From contig CAVRGH010000005.1 of the NCBI GenBank assembly GCA_963720675.1, positions 186,001 to 250,000 of the forward strand: a DNA stretch of 64,000 bases, given 5' to 3'. This DNA comes from JALHSW01 sp963720675. Lineage in GTDB: Bacteria; Actinomycetota; Acidimicrobiia; IMCC26256; PALSA-555. The notes beneath the pieces are model-generated. The model saw nothing but the letters and a program-made list of their open reading frames with translations. It was not told the origin of the DNA and ran no database searches. This document shows positions 8,649-17,335 of the stretch, piece after piece (position 1 is the first letter of the stretch; each line of letters starts with the position of its first letter). The translations under genes and the position numbers were made by a program.

Positions 8649-9728
8649 TCAGGCGACGAAGGCAGCGCCGTCGGTGGCGTGGACCGTGAACGCGAGCGCG
8701 TGGAGCCCGGTGTCGGCGCCGTAGCGCGCCACGACCTTGGCGGCGACGTCGTCGGCGTGGTTGCGCTGTACGAGGGCGACCACACAGCCCCCGAAGCCGG
8801 CACCTGTGAGCCGTGCGCCTCGAGCGCCGAGGTCGACGAGCAGGTCCACGAGCAGGTCGAGCTCAGGCGTCGAGACCGCGAAGTCGTCGCGCAGGCTCGC
8901 ATGGCTCTGGAGCAGGAGTGGTCCGAGCGCGTCGAGGTCATGCCGTTGCAACGCGTCCGCGAACGCGAGCACACGCGTGTTCTCCGTGACGACGTGGCGC
9001 GCGAACGGATCGTCGGCGACCTGGTCGGGCGACGCGTCGCGCAGCGTCGGGAGGCCGAGGCGCGCGGCGGCAGCCTCGGTCGCAGCGCGTCGCTCGGCGT
9101 ACTCGCTCCCTGCGAGGGTGCGAGGGACGCCGGAGTGCACCACCAGGACCGCGAGCTCCAGCGGCAGCGGGACGGGCTCGATGGCCAGCGTGCGGCAGTC
9201 GATGAGGAGGGCATGGCCCGCCACGCCGTGCACCGACGCGAGCTGGTCCATGAGGCCGCCGGGCACGCCGGTGGCGAGCACCTCGGCCTCCAGCGCCGAC
9301 CGGGCGACGTCATCGGGCTCGAGATCGACGTCTGCCGCGTCGGCAAGCACCATCGTCAGCGCGACCGCCAGTGCCGAGCTCGACGACAGCCCGGAGCCGG
9401 CCGGCACCGTCGAGTCCACGGCGAGGTCGAGACCCGGCACCGACCCGCCCCGCCCGCGGACCGCGCGGACGGCACCGGCGAGGAAGCCACCCCAGCGCGG
9501 CTCGACCCGGTGCGGATCGTCGCGTCCGTCCGCGGCCACGTCCACGGCACCCGCGAGCTGTTCGGACGTCGCTCGCACGCTCGTTCCCTCGAGGCGCGAG
9601 CACCGCACCGTGCAGGCGCGGTCGATGGCCATCGGGAGCACGTAGCCCTCGGCGTAGTCGGTGTGGTCGCCGATGAGGTTCACGCGGCCCGGGGCCCGCA
9701 CGACCCGCTCCCGCGCTGCGTCGACCAC
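8649..9728 (-). CDS. galK: Galactokinase
   Basis: A 359-residue GHMP-family kinase phosphorylating galactose at C1 (Leloir pathway). The galactokinase signature appears as GRVNLIGDHTDY, the ATP-binding loop as PAGSGLSSSSALAV, and the C-terminal GHMP motif as LTGAGFGGCVVAL. Length is slightly below the usual 380-400 residues. Start GTG 9728 is supported by TACGAT 6 nt upstream. galT lies about 1 kb away on the same strand, but an unrelated plus-strand gene separates them, so they are not one operon. No galE is present in the window. Confidence 0.92.
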   Translation of the reverse strand: MVDAARERVVRAPGRVNLIGDHTDYAEGYVLPMAIDRACTVRCSRLEGTSVRATSEQLAGAVDVAADGRDDPHRVEPRWGGFLAGAVRAVRGRGGSVPGLDLAVDSTVPAGSGLSSSSALAVALTMVLADAADVDLEPDDVARSALEAEVLATGVPGGLMDQLASVHGVAGHALLIDCRTLAIEPVPLPLELAVLVVHSGVPRTLAGSEYAERRAATEAAAARLGLPTLRDASPDQVADDPFARHVVTENTRVLAFADALQRHDLDALGPLLLQSHASLRDDFAVSTPELDLLVDLLVDLGARGARLTGAGFGGCVVALVQRNHADDVAAKVVARYGADTGLHALAFTVHATDGAAFVA

Positions 9729-9734
9729 GTCGGG

Positions 9735-9740
9735 ATCGTA
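9735..9740 (-). promoter_or_regulatory. -10 element, leaderless galK
   Basis: TACGAT on the minus strand, 6 nt before the galK GTG. Confidence 0.5.
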
Positions 9741-9793
9741 GGGGCGTCGGGTGCGAGCGCGGCGGCCGTTCGCGACGCGCCATACTGCTTGCC

Positions 9794-10636
9794 ATGCAGC
9801 GGATCCGGAACTCCTGGGAGCTCTTCAAGATCTCGTGGTCGGTGCTGCGCTCCGACCGCACCCTCGCCTGGTTCCCCGTCCTCTCGGGGATCGTGTCGCT
9901 GGCGGTCTTCGCCGCCTTCGCCGGGCTCGTGTGGACGACCGGTGTCGACACGACCAACGGGCAGGAGAGTCTGCAGGCGATCGGGTACGTGTTCGTGGTG
10001 CTCGCGTACATCGTGCTGGCGTTCGTCGCGACGTACTTCCTCGCGGCGCTCGTGCACGCGGCCAACGAGCGACTCGAAGGTCGCGACGCGTCACTCGGTG
10101 TTTCGATGGGCGCAGCCAACGCGAAGCTGCACCGCATCCTGCCGTGGGCGATCGTCCAGGGCACCGTCTCGGTGATCATCTCCGCGATCGAGGAGCGCGC
10201 CGGTTTCGTCGGTCAGATCATCGTGCGGCTGATCGGCGCCGCCTGGGCGATCGTGACGTTCCTCACGGTGCCGATCATCATGATGGAGGATCTCGGTCCG
10301 TGGAACGCGCTGAAGCGCTCGGGCACGCTGCTCAAGCAGACCTGGGGTGAGAACCTCGCGGCGCAGGCCGGGTTCGGGATCTTCGCGATGCTCGCCGGCC
10401 TCCCGGGTGCCGCGCTGATCGCCCTCGGCATCGCCACCGACGAGGTCGCGGCGATGATCGGGCTCGGTGCGATCGGGGTCATCTGGATCCTGATCGTGTC
10501 CGTGGTGATCGCGGCGATGAGCGGCATCTACCGCATCGCGTTGTACCGCTTCGCGGTCGACGGCCAGGCGCCGGGTGCGTTCGCCCAGGTCGATCTCGGC
10601 GGTGCGTTCGGCCCGCGCAAGCCCTCCAACAACTAG
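9794..10636 (+). CDS. DUF6159-like multi-pass membrane protein
   Basis: A 280-residue integral membrane protein. It starts with a conserved-looking amphipathic segment (RIRNSWELFKISWSVL), followed by about six hydrophobic helices. Family assignment to DUF6159 rests on the N-terminal pattern and helix layout. No catalytic motif is visible. It sits between galK and galT on the opposite strand. Function unknown. Confidence 0.6.
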   Translation: MQRIRNSWELFKISWSVLRSDRTLAWFPVLSGIVSLAVFAAFAGLVWTTGVDTTNGQESLQAIGYVFVVLAYIVLAFVATYFLAALVHAANERLEGRDASLGVSMGAANAKLHRILPWAIVQGTVSVIISAIEERAGFVGQIIVRLIGAAWAIVTFLTVPIIMMEDLGPWNALKRSGTLLKQTWGENLAAQAGFGIFAMLAGLPGAALIALGIATDEVAAMIGLGAIGVIWILIVSVVIAAMSGIYRIALYRFAVDGQAPGAFAQVDLGGAFGPRKPSNN

Positions 10637-10687
10637 CCCCGATCCGGACCCGTCGGTCCCGGGCGCGATCGCTCCCGAGCCCGTCGC

Positions 10688-11614
10688 TCAGGCGTCGCGC
10701 AGCTCCTGCGCGGCACGCTCGGGTACCACGGGGTTCGAGTACGTCCCGCTCCCGACCTCGGCCGCGGCGACGTAGCGCAGGGTGTCCGCAGTCCGGCGCG
10801 GTGGCGCCAGGTGCACGTGCAGGTGTGCGTGCTCGTCGTCCGGCTGCTGGTGGACCCAGAGCATGTAGGGGAACGGACGCGCGAACAGGCGGTCGTACCG
10901 GGTGAGCACGTCAGCGAGCGTCGCCGCCAACCCGTCGCGGCCTGCGTCGTCGAGCCCGGCGAGACCGGCGACGTGCGCACGCGGTGCGAGCAGCGTCCCG
11001 TAGGGCCACGGGCTCGCGCTCGGGACCCATGCCAGCCAACCACCGGCGTCCGGGCGATCGGCCACGACGCGGGTCCCGTCCCGCGCCTCTTCGGGGACGA
11101 GCGTGCAGAGCGGGCAGCCGTGGGTGGCGGCGACGTCGAGCTCGCGCCTCGGGACGGGCGGGACGAACCCGAACGCGTAGATCTGGCCATGGGGGTGGTC
11201 GATCGTCGCGCCCACGTCGCGGCCGCGGTTCTCGAAGACCAGCACGTACGCGACCTCCGGGCGCTCGAGCAGGACCGTGGTGCGGTCGGCCCAGAGGTCG
11301 ACGACCCTGCGGATGCCCGCGGGGCCGAGTGCGCCGAGGGACGAGTCGTGGTCGGACGTGTAGAGCACGACCTCGGCCGCGCCGCGCGCCGGGAGCGGGC
11401 CGGCGGTGCCCGCACCCAGGGGCACGGCGTCGCCCGGGACGAGCGCGGGCCAGCGGTTCGTGAACGCGCGCACGTCGTACGGCTCGGGCGCCTCCAGGCC
11501 ACCGACGCAGAACGGGCAGCCGACCTCGGGCAGGTTCGGTCGGTCCTGCCGGTCGCCGACGACCATCACCCACTCGCGGGTCAGCGGGTCGAACCGGAGC
11601 TCGGGCCCGCTCAC
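10688..11614 (-). CDS. galT: Galactose-1-phosphate uridylyltransferase
   Basis: A 308-residue HIT-superfamily transferase of the Leloir pathway, exchanging UMP between UDP-glucose and galactose-1-phosphate. The catalytic motif HPHGQIYAF is present, with zinc-type cysteines in CPFC near the N-terminus and the C-terminal HAHLHVHLAPP. Start GTG 11614 gives the normal N-terminus (FDPLTREWVMV). It begins 22 nt after the F420-type oxidoreductase gene on the same strand and lacks its own -10, so both are probably in one transcript. Confidence 0.9.
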   Translation of the reverse strand: MSGPELRFDPLTREWVMVVGDRQDRPNLPEVGCPFCVGGLEAPEPYDVRAFTNRWPALVPGDAVPLGAGTAGPLPARGAAEVVLYTSDHDSSLGALGPAGIRRVVDLWADRTTVLLERPEVAYVLVFENRGRDVGATIDHPHGQIYAFGFVPPVPRRELDVAATHGCPLCTLVPEEARDGTRVVADRPDAGGWLAWVPSASPWPYGTLLAPRAHVAGLAGLDDAGRDGLAATLADVLTRYDRLFARPFPYMLWVHQQPDDEHAHLHVHLAPPRRTADTLRYVAAAEVGSGTYSNPVVPERAAQELRDA

Positions 11615-11636
11615 CGCGACGCTCGCACGGCAGACC

Positions 11637-12563
11637 TCAGCGGGCGCGCAGCTGCGGGAGGACGTCGGCCGCGAATCGATCGAGCCCTTCGACGTCGAAC
11701 GGCGCGCGCAGCGCGAGGTTGACCCACTCGGCGCCGGCGTCGCCGTACTCACCGATGCGGTCGACGATCTCGGCCACGCTGCCGGTCAGTGCGCTGGGCC
11801 GGACCCAGTCGGTCATCCCGCCGAACTGGGCGCGGAGGTCTTCCTCGCGCCAGGCCAGCGTGAGGTTCACCGACTTGGTGATCTCGGCCGGGTCGCGACC
11901 CTCCCGCTCGCAGTGCTGGTGCAGCACCTCCACCTTGTGGCGGTACGCGTCGGGCGGGACGAACGGGATGTTCCAGCCGTCGGCGTGGCGAGCGGCGATG
12001 CGCAAGGTCACCTTCTCGCCGCCCCCGCCGATCCACAGTGGCAGGCGCTCCTGCACCGGCTTCGGGTCGCAGCGCGCGTCCTCCAGGTGGAAGAACTCGC
12101 CGTCGAAGTCCGCGACGTCCTGGGTGAGGAGGAGCCGGACGCACTGGATGCCCTCCTCGAGCTGGCGCAGCCGAACTGGGGCGGGTGGGAAGGGGATCCC
12201 GTACGCGGCGTATTCGCCCTGGTGCCACCCGGCGCCGAGGCCGAGGACGGCTCGTCCGCCGGAGAGCTGGTCGATGGTGGCGATCGCGTTGGCCAGCACC
12301 GCCGGGTGCCGGTAGCCGACGGAGTACACGAGGCTCCCGCACCGGACCGATGACGTCGTGCACGCGAGCGCCGCATGGCTCGCGACGGCTTCGAGGCAGA
12401 CGGACCCCGAGCTCGTCTCCCCGTCCCGCACCGTGGCGTCGGCGGCGTAGAAGTGGTCCCAGATCGAGATCCACTCGAACCCGTGGTCCTCGATGCGCCG
12501 CCAGAGGGGGAGCAGCTCCTGGGTGGAGGTGTTCTGGAGGCCGGTGTGCACGCCGAACCGCAT
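11637..12563 (-). CDS. LLM-class (luciferase-like) oxidoreductase, probably F420-dependent
   Basis: A 308-residue TIM-barrel protein of the luciferase-like family. Typical features are the N-terminal strand RFGVHTG, EWISIWDHF, AVLGLGAGWHQGEY and LPLWIGGGGEKVTLR. Actinobacterial members with this layout usually use coenzyme F420; the cofactor is inferred. The substrate is unknown. Start ATG 12563 has TAGCCT 7 nt upstream. Downstream it leads into galT. Confidence 0.75.
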   Translation of the reverse strand: MRFGVHTGLQNTSTQELLPLWRRIEDHGFEWISIWDHFYAADATVRDGETSSGSVCLEAVASHAALACTTSSVRCGSLVYSVGYRHPAVLANAIATIDQLSGGRAVLGLGAGWHQGEYAAYGIPFPPAPVRLRQLEEGIQCVRLLLTQDVADFDGEFFHLEDARCDPKPVQERLPLWIGGGGEKVTLRIAARHADGWNIPFVPPDAYRHKVEVLHQHCEREGRDPAEITKSVNLTLAWREEDLRAQFGGMTDWVRPSALTGSVAEIVDRIGEYGDAGAEWVNLALRAPFDVEGLDRFAADVLPQLRAR

Positions 12564-12570
12564 GGTGCGC

Positions 12571-12576
12571 AGGCTA
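12571..12576 (-). promoter_or_regulatory. -10 element, leaderless LLM gene
   Basis: TAGCCT on the minus strand, 7 nt before ATG 12563. Confidence 0.45.
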
Positions 12577-12613
12577 GAGGCTGCCGGCAGGGCGGATCGC
12601 CGGGCAGCGGGCT

Positions 12614-12669
12614 GTTCGCATGCGGCCGTTCGCATCCCGCCGTTCGCATCCCGCCGTTCGCATCCCGGC
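12614..12669. repeat. Four tandem 14-bp units in a divergent intergenic region
   Basis: Units 12614-12627, 12628-12641, 12642-12655 and 12656-12669. The two middle copies are identical (GTTCGCATCCCGCC); the outer copies differ at a few bases. The array lies between the divergent LLM and PAC2 genes. It could be a slippage array or a multi-copy binding site. Confidence 0.85.
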
Positions 12670-12686
12670 GGGCAGCGCGCGCCCGG

Positions 12687-12692
12687 TACCGT
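12687..12692 (+). promoter_or_regulatory. -10 element, leaderless PAC2 gene
   Basis: TACCGT, 6 nt before ATG 12699, and 17 bp after the 14-bp tandem array. Confidence 0.5.
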
Positions 12693-12698
12693 GGTCTG

Positions 12699-13517
12699 AT
12701 GCTCGAGATCGATGCGTGGCCGCGCCTCCGGGAACCGTTGCTCGTCGTGGCGATCACCGGCTGGGTCGACGCGGGCGAAGCCGGGGAGCTGACCGCATCC
12801 ACGTTGATCGACCAGCTCGAGGGCGCGCGTTCGTTCGGCCGCTACGCACTCGACGAGATCGTCGATCTCCAGCAGACGCGCCCGAGCGTCGAGCTGGTCG
12901 AGGGCGTGACCCGGCACATCTCGTGGCCGCAGCTCGACCTCACTGCGGGGCGCGCCGAGCGCGACGTCGTCGTGATCACCGGCCCGGAGCCGTCGCTGCG
13001 GTGGCCGAGCTTCACCAAGGACCTCGTCGACGTCGCGACGCGCGTCGGCGCCACCCAGGCCTTCACGCTCGGCGGTATGCCCGCGATGGTGTCGCACCGC
13101 CGCCCGGTGCCGGTGCTGGCGACCGCGACCGCGCACTCGGTCGCCCAGGAGATCGGCGCGGTCCGGGCCGACTACGAGGGCCCGACCGGCGTCCAGACGG
13201 TGCTCCAGGTCGCGCTCGGCGAGGCCGGCATCCCCGCGGTCGGCCTGTGGGCGCAGATCCCGCACTACGTCGCCGGCAACCCGTCGCCGCCCGCGGTCCG
13301 GGCGCTCCTGGAGCGTCTCCGCGAGTACGGCGGGCTCCAGGTGGAGCTCGACGACCTCGACGAGGAGATCGTCACCTACACCGAGAAGGTCGAGGAAGGC
13401 CTCGCGGAGCGTCCCGACGTCGCCGACCTCGTCGAAGCGATCGAGGAGGAGAGCGCCGAGGACGTCAGCGGCGACGAGCTCGCCGCGGAGATCGAGCAGT
13501 TCCTGCGCGAGCAGTAG
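12699..13517 (+). CDS. PAC2-family (proteasome assembly chaperone-like) protein
   Basis: A 272-residue PAC2 protein with LLVVAITGWVDAGEAG at the N-terminus, FTLGGMPAMVSHRRP in the middle and a long acidic helical C-terminus (EEIVTYTEKVEEGL onward). PAC2 proteins in archaea and actinobacteria are linked by homology to proteasome assembly, but the role in bacteria is not established. No proteasome genes are in this window. Cytoplasmic, leaderless, monocistronic; 245 bp of gene-free DNA follows. Confidence 0.8.
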   Translation: MLEIDAWPRLREPLLVVAITGWVDAGEAGELTASTLIDQLEGARSFGRYALDEIVDLQQTRPSVELVEGVTRHISWPQLDLTAGRAERDVVVITGPEPSLRWPSFTKDLVDVATRVGATQAFTLGGMPAMVSHRRPVPVLATATAHSVAQEIGAVRADYEGPTGVQTVLQVALGEAGIPAVGLWAQIPHYVAGNPSPPAVRALLERLREYGGLQVELDDLDEEIVTYTEKVEEGLAERPDVADLVEAIEEESAEDVSGDELAAEIEQFLREQ

Positions 13518-13762
13518 CCACGATCGTGACGCCCGCACCGAGCGCCGGGGCGGCGATGGGCCGGGGCAGGTCGGCCCACCACCGGGCCCGGCGGGCCGTG
13601 GGGACACGTGCGGAGCGTCGCCACGACCAGAGGCGTCCCGTGGCGTTTCCGCGAATCGGTCGGCCTCCACGTCCACCTTCGCGCCGTCGGCACCCCACCT
13701 CAAGGTCGAACGTCCCGAACGGGTAGAACAGCCGCCGGACCCCGCCGAACCAGGAGCGCATC
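13518..13762. other. 245-bp gene-free gap after PAC2
   Basis: No convincing gene. The ribosome-binding site of the MhuD-like gene is at its right end; I saw no clear -10 or strong hairpin. Confidence 0.4.
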
Positions 13763-14083
13763 ATGAGCATCGTGCGGATCAACGCCATCACCGTCCCCAA
13801 GGACAAGGCCGACGAGCTGGAGCGGCGGTTCGCCGCCCGGGCCGGCGAGGTCTCGAAGTCCCCGGGCTTCGAGGCGTTCGAGCTGCTGCGACCGACCGAC
13901 GAGCGCGAGGAGTTCCTCGTGTACACCCGCTGGCGCTCGGAGGCCGACTTCGACGCGTGGGTGAGCAGCGCCGCGTTCGGCAAGGGTCACGCGGCGCACT
14001 CGAGCCAGGGCCCGGTGAGCAACCAGAGCGCCCTGTGGGCGTTCGACGTCGTGCAGCACGAGGAAGCACCCGCCGCCGAGTGA
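13763..14083 (+). CDS. MhuD/IsdG-type heme-degrading monooxygenase
   Basis: A 106-residue ABM-fold protein closely resembling mycobacterial MhuD: N7 in VRINAI, FELLRP and W66 in FDAWV are at matching positions, and H76 corresponds to the heme-ligand histidine after a one-residue insertion. MhuD enzymes open heme to release iron. AGGAG at 13752-13756 is 6 nt before the ATG, so this gene is translated with a normal leader. The stop overlaps the GTG of the next gene (GTGA), implying coupled translation with a four-helix membrane protein. Confidence 0.75.
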   Translation: MSIVRINAITVPKDKADELERRFAARAGEVSKSPGFEAFELLRPTDEREEFLVYTRWRSEADFDAWVSSAAFGKGHAAHSSQGPVSNQSALWAFDVVQHEEAPAAE

Positions 14084-14445
14084 GCGTCCTGCACTCGTTC
14101 CACTCCTGGTGGGGCTACGTCGCGATCGTCGCGAACGGGCTGGTCGGTCTGGCCGCGCTCCTCGCGTGGCAGGTCACCAGGGTCCGGGGCCGTTGGCTCT
14201 GGATCGCGACGATCGTCGCCGAGTCCGTGATGATGTTGCAGGTCCTGATCGGCGTCGTCCTGGTCGCGAGCAAGGACTACACGGTCCCGCGCTTCCACAT
14301 GTTCTACGGGTTCCTCGCGTTCCTCACCGTCGGGCTGGCGTACCAGTACCGCGGGCAGATGCGGGGTCGACGCGAGATGCTGTACGGACTCGTCGGGCTC
14401 TTCATCATGGGGCTCGGCATCCGTGCCGTGCTACAGGTGGCCTGA
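14080..14445 (+). CDS. Four-helix membrane protein coupled to the MhuD-like gene
   Basis: A 121-residue protein with four predicted transmembrane helices and few polar residues. A His pair lies near the N-terminus (HSFHSWWGY) and FHMFYGF opens helix 3, which could bind heme or metal; this is inference. GTG 14080 overlaps the preceding stop. I do not recognise a named family. Confidence 0.6.
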   Translation: MSVLHSFHSWWGYVAIVANGLVGLAALLAWQVTRVRGRWLWIATIVAESVMMLQVLIGVVLVASKDYTVPRFHMFYGFLAFLTVGLAYQYRGQMRGRREMLYGLVGLFIMGLGIRAVLQVA

Positions 14446-14458
14446 TGGCGGTGTTCCG

Positions 14459-15637
14459 ATGGCGGACGACGTGAGGGCGGACGACGTGAAGCGCGAGCGG
14501 CTCCGGGTGCTCGTGCTGTTCGGCGGTCGCTCGGCCGAGCACGACGTGTCGCGCGTGAGTGCCGTGGCGGTCGCCCAGGCACTCGACCCGGACCGCTACG
14601 AGGTCGTGCCGGTCGCGATCACGAAGGACGGTCGCTGGTTGCTCGCCGGTGAGGCGCGCGAGCAGCTCGCCGGTGCGCGCGACGCGTTGCCGGGCGCGTT
14701 CCGCGTCGAAGGGTCGCCCGTCGCGGAGCTGCCCGAGCCGGGTCCCCGCGCTCTGGTCCCGCTCGACGGCGGTACGCAGGGGCTGGCCGCTGCGGACGCC
14801 TCGACGCCGTTCGACGTCGTGCTGCCCCTGCTCCACGGGCCCTACGGCGAAGACGGCACGGTGCAGGGGCTGTTCGAGCTCGCCGGCGTGCCCTACGTGG
14901 GAGCCGGTGTCCTCGGCTCCGCGGTCGCGATGGACAAGCTGATGATGAAGCACGCGTTCGCGGCCGCGGGTCTCACGCAGGCTGCGTGGCTCGCGCATCG
15001 CGAGGGCCACGACGTCGACGCTCTGTGCGATGCGGTCGAAGCGCAGCTCGGGTACCCGTGTTTCGTGAAGCCGGCCAACCTCGGCTCGTCGGTCGGCGTC
15101 TCGAAGGCCACGGATCGCGACGAGCTGCGCGCCGCCGTCGACCTCGCGCTGCGCTTCGACGAGTGGGTCGTGGTCGAAGAGGCGATCGTCGGCCGGGAGG
15201 TGGAGGTCGGCATCCTCGGCGACGACCCGCCCCTCGCCTCCGTCCCCGGCGAGATCGTGCCCGGCGCGGAGTTCTACTCCTATGCCGACAAGTACGAGAG
15301 CGACGCCGCGCAGCTCCTCGCTCCGGCGCCGCTCGCCGACGACGAGGTGGCCGCGGTGCGCGCGCTCGCGGTGCGTGCGTTCGAGGCGTGTCGGTGCGAG
15401 GCGATGGCGCGCGTCGACTTCTTCTTCGAGGAGGCGGCGCCCGATGGCGGGCCGGGCCGCGGGTTCCTGATCAACGAGGTGAACACGATCCCGGGCTTCA
15501 CGCCGATCTCCATGTATCCGCGGTTGTGGGCGGAGTCGGGCGTGCCGTACCCCGAGCTGCTCGATCGCTTGATCGCGCTGGCGCTCGCCCGCCACGAGCG
15601 CCGGGCCCGCCGGGCGGGGCGGCAGCGCAACGAGTGA
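14459..15637 (+). CDS. ddl: D-alanine--D-alanine ligase
   Basis: A 392-residue ATP-grasp ligase making the D-Ala-D-Ala dipeptide for peptidoglycan. The N-terminal motif LFGGRSAEHDVS, substrate motif PLLHGPYGEDG, glycine-rich KPANLGSSVGVSK and C-terminal NEVNTIPGFTPISMYP are all present. The length is somewhat above E. coli DdlB and matches actinobacterial DdlA. Start ATG 14459 is used; an upstream in-frame start at 14423 would overlap the preceding gene. An AsnC-type small gene faces it convergently, 18 nt downstream. Confidence 0.95.
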   Translation: MADDVRADDVKRERLRVLVLFGGRSAEHDVSRVSAVAVAQALDPDRYEVVPVAITKDGRWLLAGEAREQLAGARDALPGAFRVEGSPVAELPEPGPRALVPLDGGTQGLAAADASTPFDVVLPLLHGPYGEDGTVQGLFELAGVPYVGAGVLGSAVAMDKLMMKHAFAAAGLTQAAWLAHREGHDVDALCDAVEAQLGYPCFVKPANLGSSVGVSKATDRDELRAAVDLALRFDEWVVVEEAIVGREVEVGILGDDPPLASVPGEIVPGAEFYSYADKYESDAAQLLAPAPLADDEVAAVRALAVRAFEACRCEAMARVDFFFEEAAPDGGPGRGFLINEVNTIPGFTPISMYPRLWAESGVPYPELLDRLIALALARHERRARRAGRQRNE

Positions 15638-15655
15638 GTGTTCCGGTGCCGTCGC

Positions 15656-15892
15656 CTACAGGTTCACGACCGGGCAGGTGAACGTGCGGGTGATGCCCTC
15701 GACCGACTGGATCTGGCTCACGACCAGCTTGCCGAGGTCGTCGAGGCTCGGTGCCTCGGTCTGCACGATGACGTCGTAGGGGCCGGTCACGTCGTCGGCG
15801 GCGACGACCCCATCGATCGCTCGCACCGACCCGGCGACCTGCGCGGCCTTGCCGACCTCGGTCTGGATGAGCACGTAGGCACTGATGGCCAT
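15656..15892 (-). CDS. Stand-alone Lrp/AsnC ligand-binding (RAM) domain protein
   Basis: 78 residues making up only the effector-binding RAM half of Lrp/AsnC regulators (AYVLIQTEVGKA, then VTGPYDVIVQTEA), with no DNA-binding helix-turn-helix. Such proteins oligomerise and bind amino acids; whether this one partners a full regulator is unknown. GGAGG lies 6 nt upstream of the ATG, which fixes the start. Confidence 0.8.
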   Translation of the reverse strand: MAISAYVLIQTEVGKAAQVAGSVRAIDGVVAADDVTGPYDVIVQTEAPSLDDLGKLVVSQIQSVEGITRTFTCPVVNL

Positions 15893-16028
15893 CCCGTACC
15901 TCCTGTCCCTCACGGCCGGCCCGGTGGGCCGCCGCACGGACGTGTAGCGGGTGCGCGGAGCGTAGCGGTGGCCGACGCCGGCCGCGACGGGCAGCCATTC
16001 CTCACGGCGAGCGCGGGCACCAGATGCG

Positions 16029-17201
16029 TCAGGCCGCCGCCTCGTCGGGTGGGGCGCGGAGGCTCCAGGTGCCGTCGTGGTGGTCCTCGATGGTGTGACC
16101 GCGGTCGTGGATGAGGTGGTGGTGTTGGTCGCAGACGTTGCCGAGCTCGCCATAGGTGGTGTGGTGGGTCTCGGCCGTAGGGCTCGGTGTGGTGACGGTG
16201 CAGACCGATCGTGCGGTCGCACCCGCGGATCTTGCAGGTGCGGTCGCGCACCGCGATCGCGATCTTCAGCGCCTTCGGGACGTGGCGGGTCGGGCTCACC
16301 ACCGTCTGGACGTCGACGCCGTCGGTGATGACGAGCTGGAGGAGCCCGTGGGAGAGCACCTCGCGGGCGTGGGCGACGGGGACCGGGCCGACGCCGGGGA
16401 TCTCACAGGTCTCGCCGGGGCGGACCTTGCCGTCGAGGAGTGACCCGAGGCCGACCATGACCGTGCCGGCCGGGTTGGTCTTCGCCGCTGCGCCGTTCGA
16501 TCGCGACTCGGCGAGGTCGATCATGGCGTCGAAGCGGTAGGCCTCGCGGGCCTCGTGCTCGCCGGAGCGGCGGGCCGCTTCGAAGCGGGCCTGCTCGAGC
16601 GGCTCGAGGGCGTGGAGGAGCTTCGCGACCTCTTCGGTCGGTCCGGAGAAGGTGCCGCGGGTGGCGAAGCCTTCGGTGAACGTGCGGAGGTGCCGCTCCC
16701 GCTCGGGCCCGGCGGCGGGCTTCGACCTCGTCGGTCACGCGGCGGCGATCACGCGCTCGCGCTCGGCGCGCAGCTCGCGCATCCCCGAACGCTTCGCGCC
16801 GTCGCCAGAAGGCGTCGCTCCGCGGACGGGTCGGCCGCCGCCGCCGGCGGTGACGTGCGCGGCCTGCTGGAGCGACAGCTCACCCGACCGGAGCTTCTCC
16901 TTCGGTCGCGGGGAGGTCGGTCAGCCGGGTCGCGGTGGCGAACGTCTCGCGCGCCGCGCCCTCGGAGGATGCCGGTGGCCTCGGCGAGCCACTGCTCCGG
17001 CGACGCCGCGTGCGAGCGGCTCCGCCACGCGTTGGTGTCGGCGGCGCGCTTGGCGAGCAGCGCCTTCGCGGCGCCGAAGAGCTTCTCGCCTTCGGCTGCG
17101 ACCTCGGTGAGCCGCGCCGCGTCGCGACCGTCGAGTCGTGCCGGGTCCAACCCGGCGACGGCCTCGCGGAGGTCATGGGCGATGCGCTCGATCTCGAACA
17201 T
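16029..17201 (-). pseudogene. DUF222/HNH endonuclease (13E12-repeat family), multiply frameshifted
   Basis: Pieces of one ~390-residue DUF222-HNH protein are spread over all three minus-strand frames. The N-terminus begins at ATG 17201 (MFEIERIAHDLREAVAG). Frame changes are needed near 16972, 16900, 16842, 16805, 16738, 16705 and 16170. The C-terminus contains the HNH nuclease core (CKIRGC, then LHRHHTEPY and CDQHHHLIHDRG) and stops at 16029. Seven shifts in 1.2 kb far exceed the rest of the window. These genes are often multi-copy in actinobacteria, so either true decay or a mis-collapsed repeat is possible. Function of intact members is unproven (putative nuclease). Confidence 0.8.
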
Positions 17202-17335
17202 GCCCTCACGATGACAGGGGGGTGTGACACTTACCCCCCGAATCGGGGCACGCCGCGAAGAATTCTTCGAAATTCTTTCGCCTTCGCGTTCGCGTCACAC
17301 CGCACGCACGCGGGTGTCGCAGGTCGACCCATGCG
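17202..17335. other. Intergenic region with palindromes between pckG and the DUF222 gene
   Basis: A perfect 14-bp palindrome CGAAGAATTCTTCG (17256-17269) sits in a locally AT-rich patch, and a small hairpin CCCCG-AAT-CGGGG lies at 17236-17248. Either could be the pckG terminator or an operator for the downstream gene; no clear -10 was found. Confidence 0.4.

Noticed and set aside
12614..12669. Possible CRISPR-like array
   Set aside because: Units are 14 bp with no spacers and there are no cas genes.
11637..13703. Very long open frame on the minus strand covering the PAC2 gene
   Set aside because: Only the part up to 12563 has family homology (LLM oxidoreductase). The rest is the antisense of PAC2, open because high-GC DNA rarely contains stops.
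17256..17269. EcoRI-containing palindrome as a phage attachment site
   Set aside because: No integrase, no flanking duplication and no other mobile-element signs. Kept only as a possible operator or terminator.
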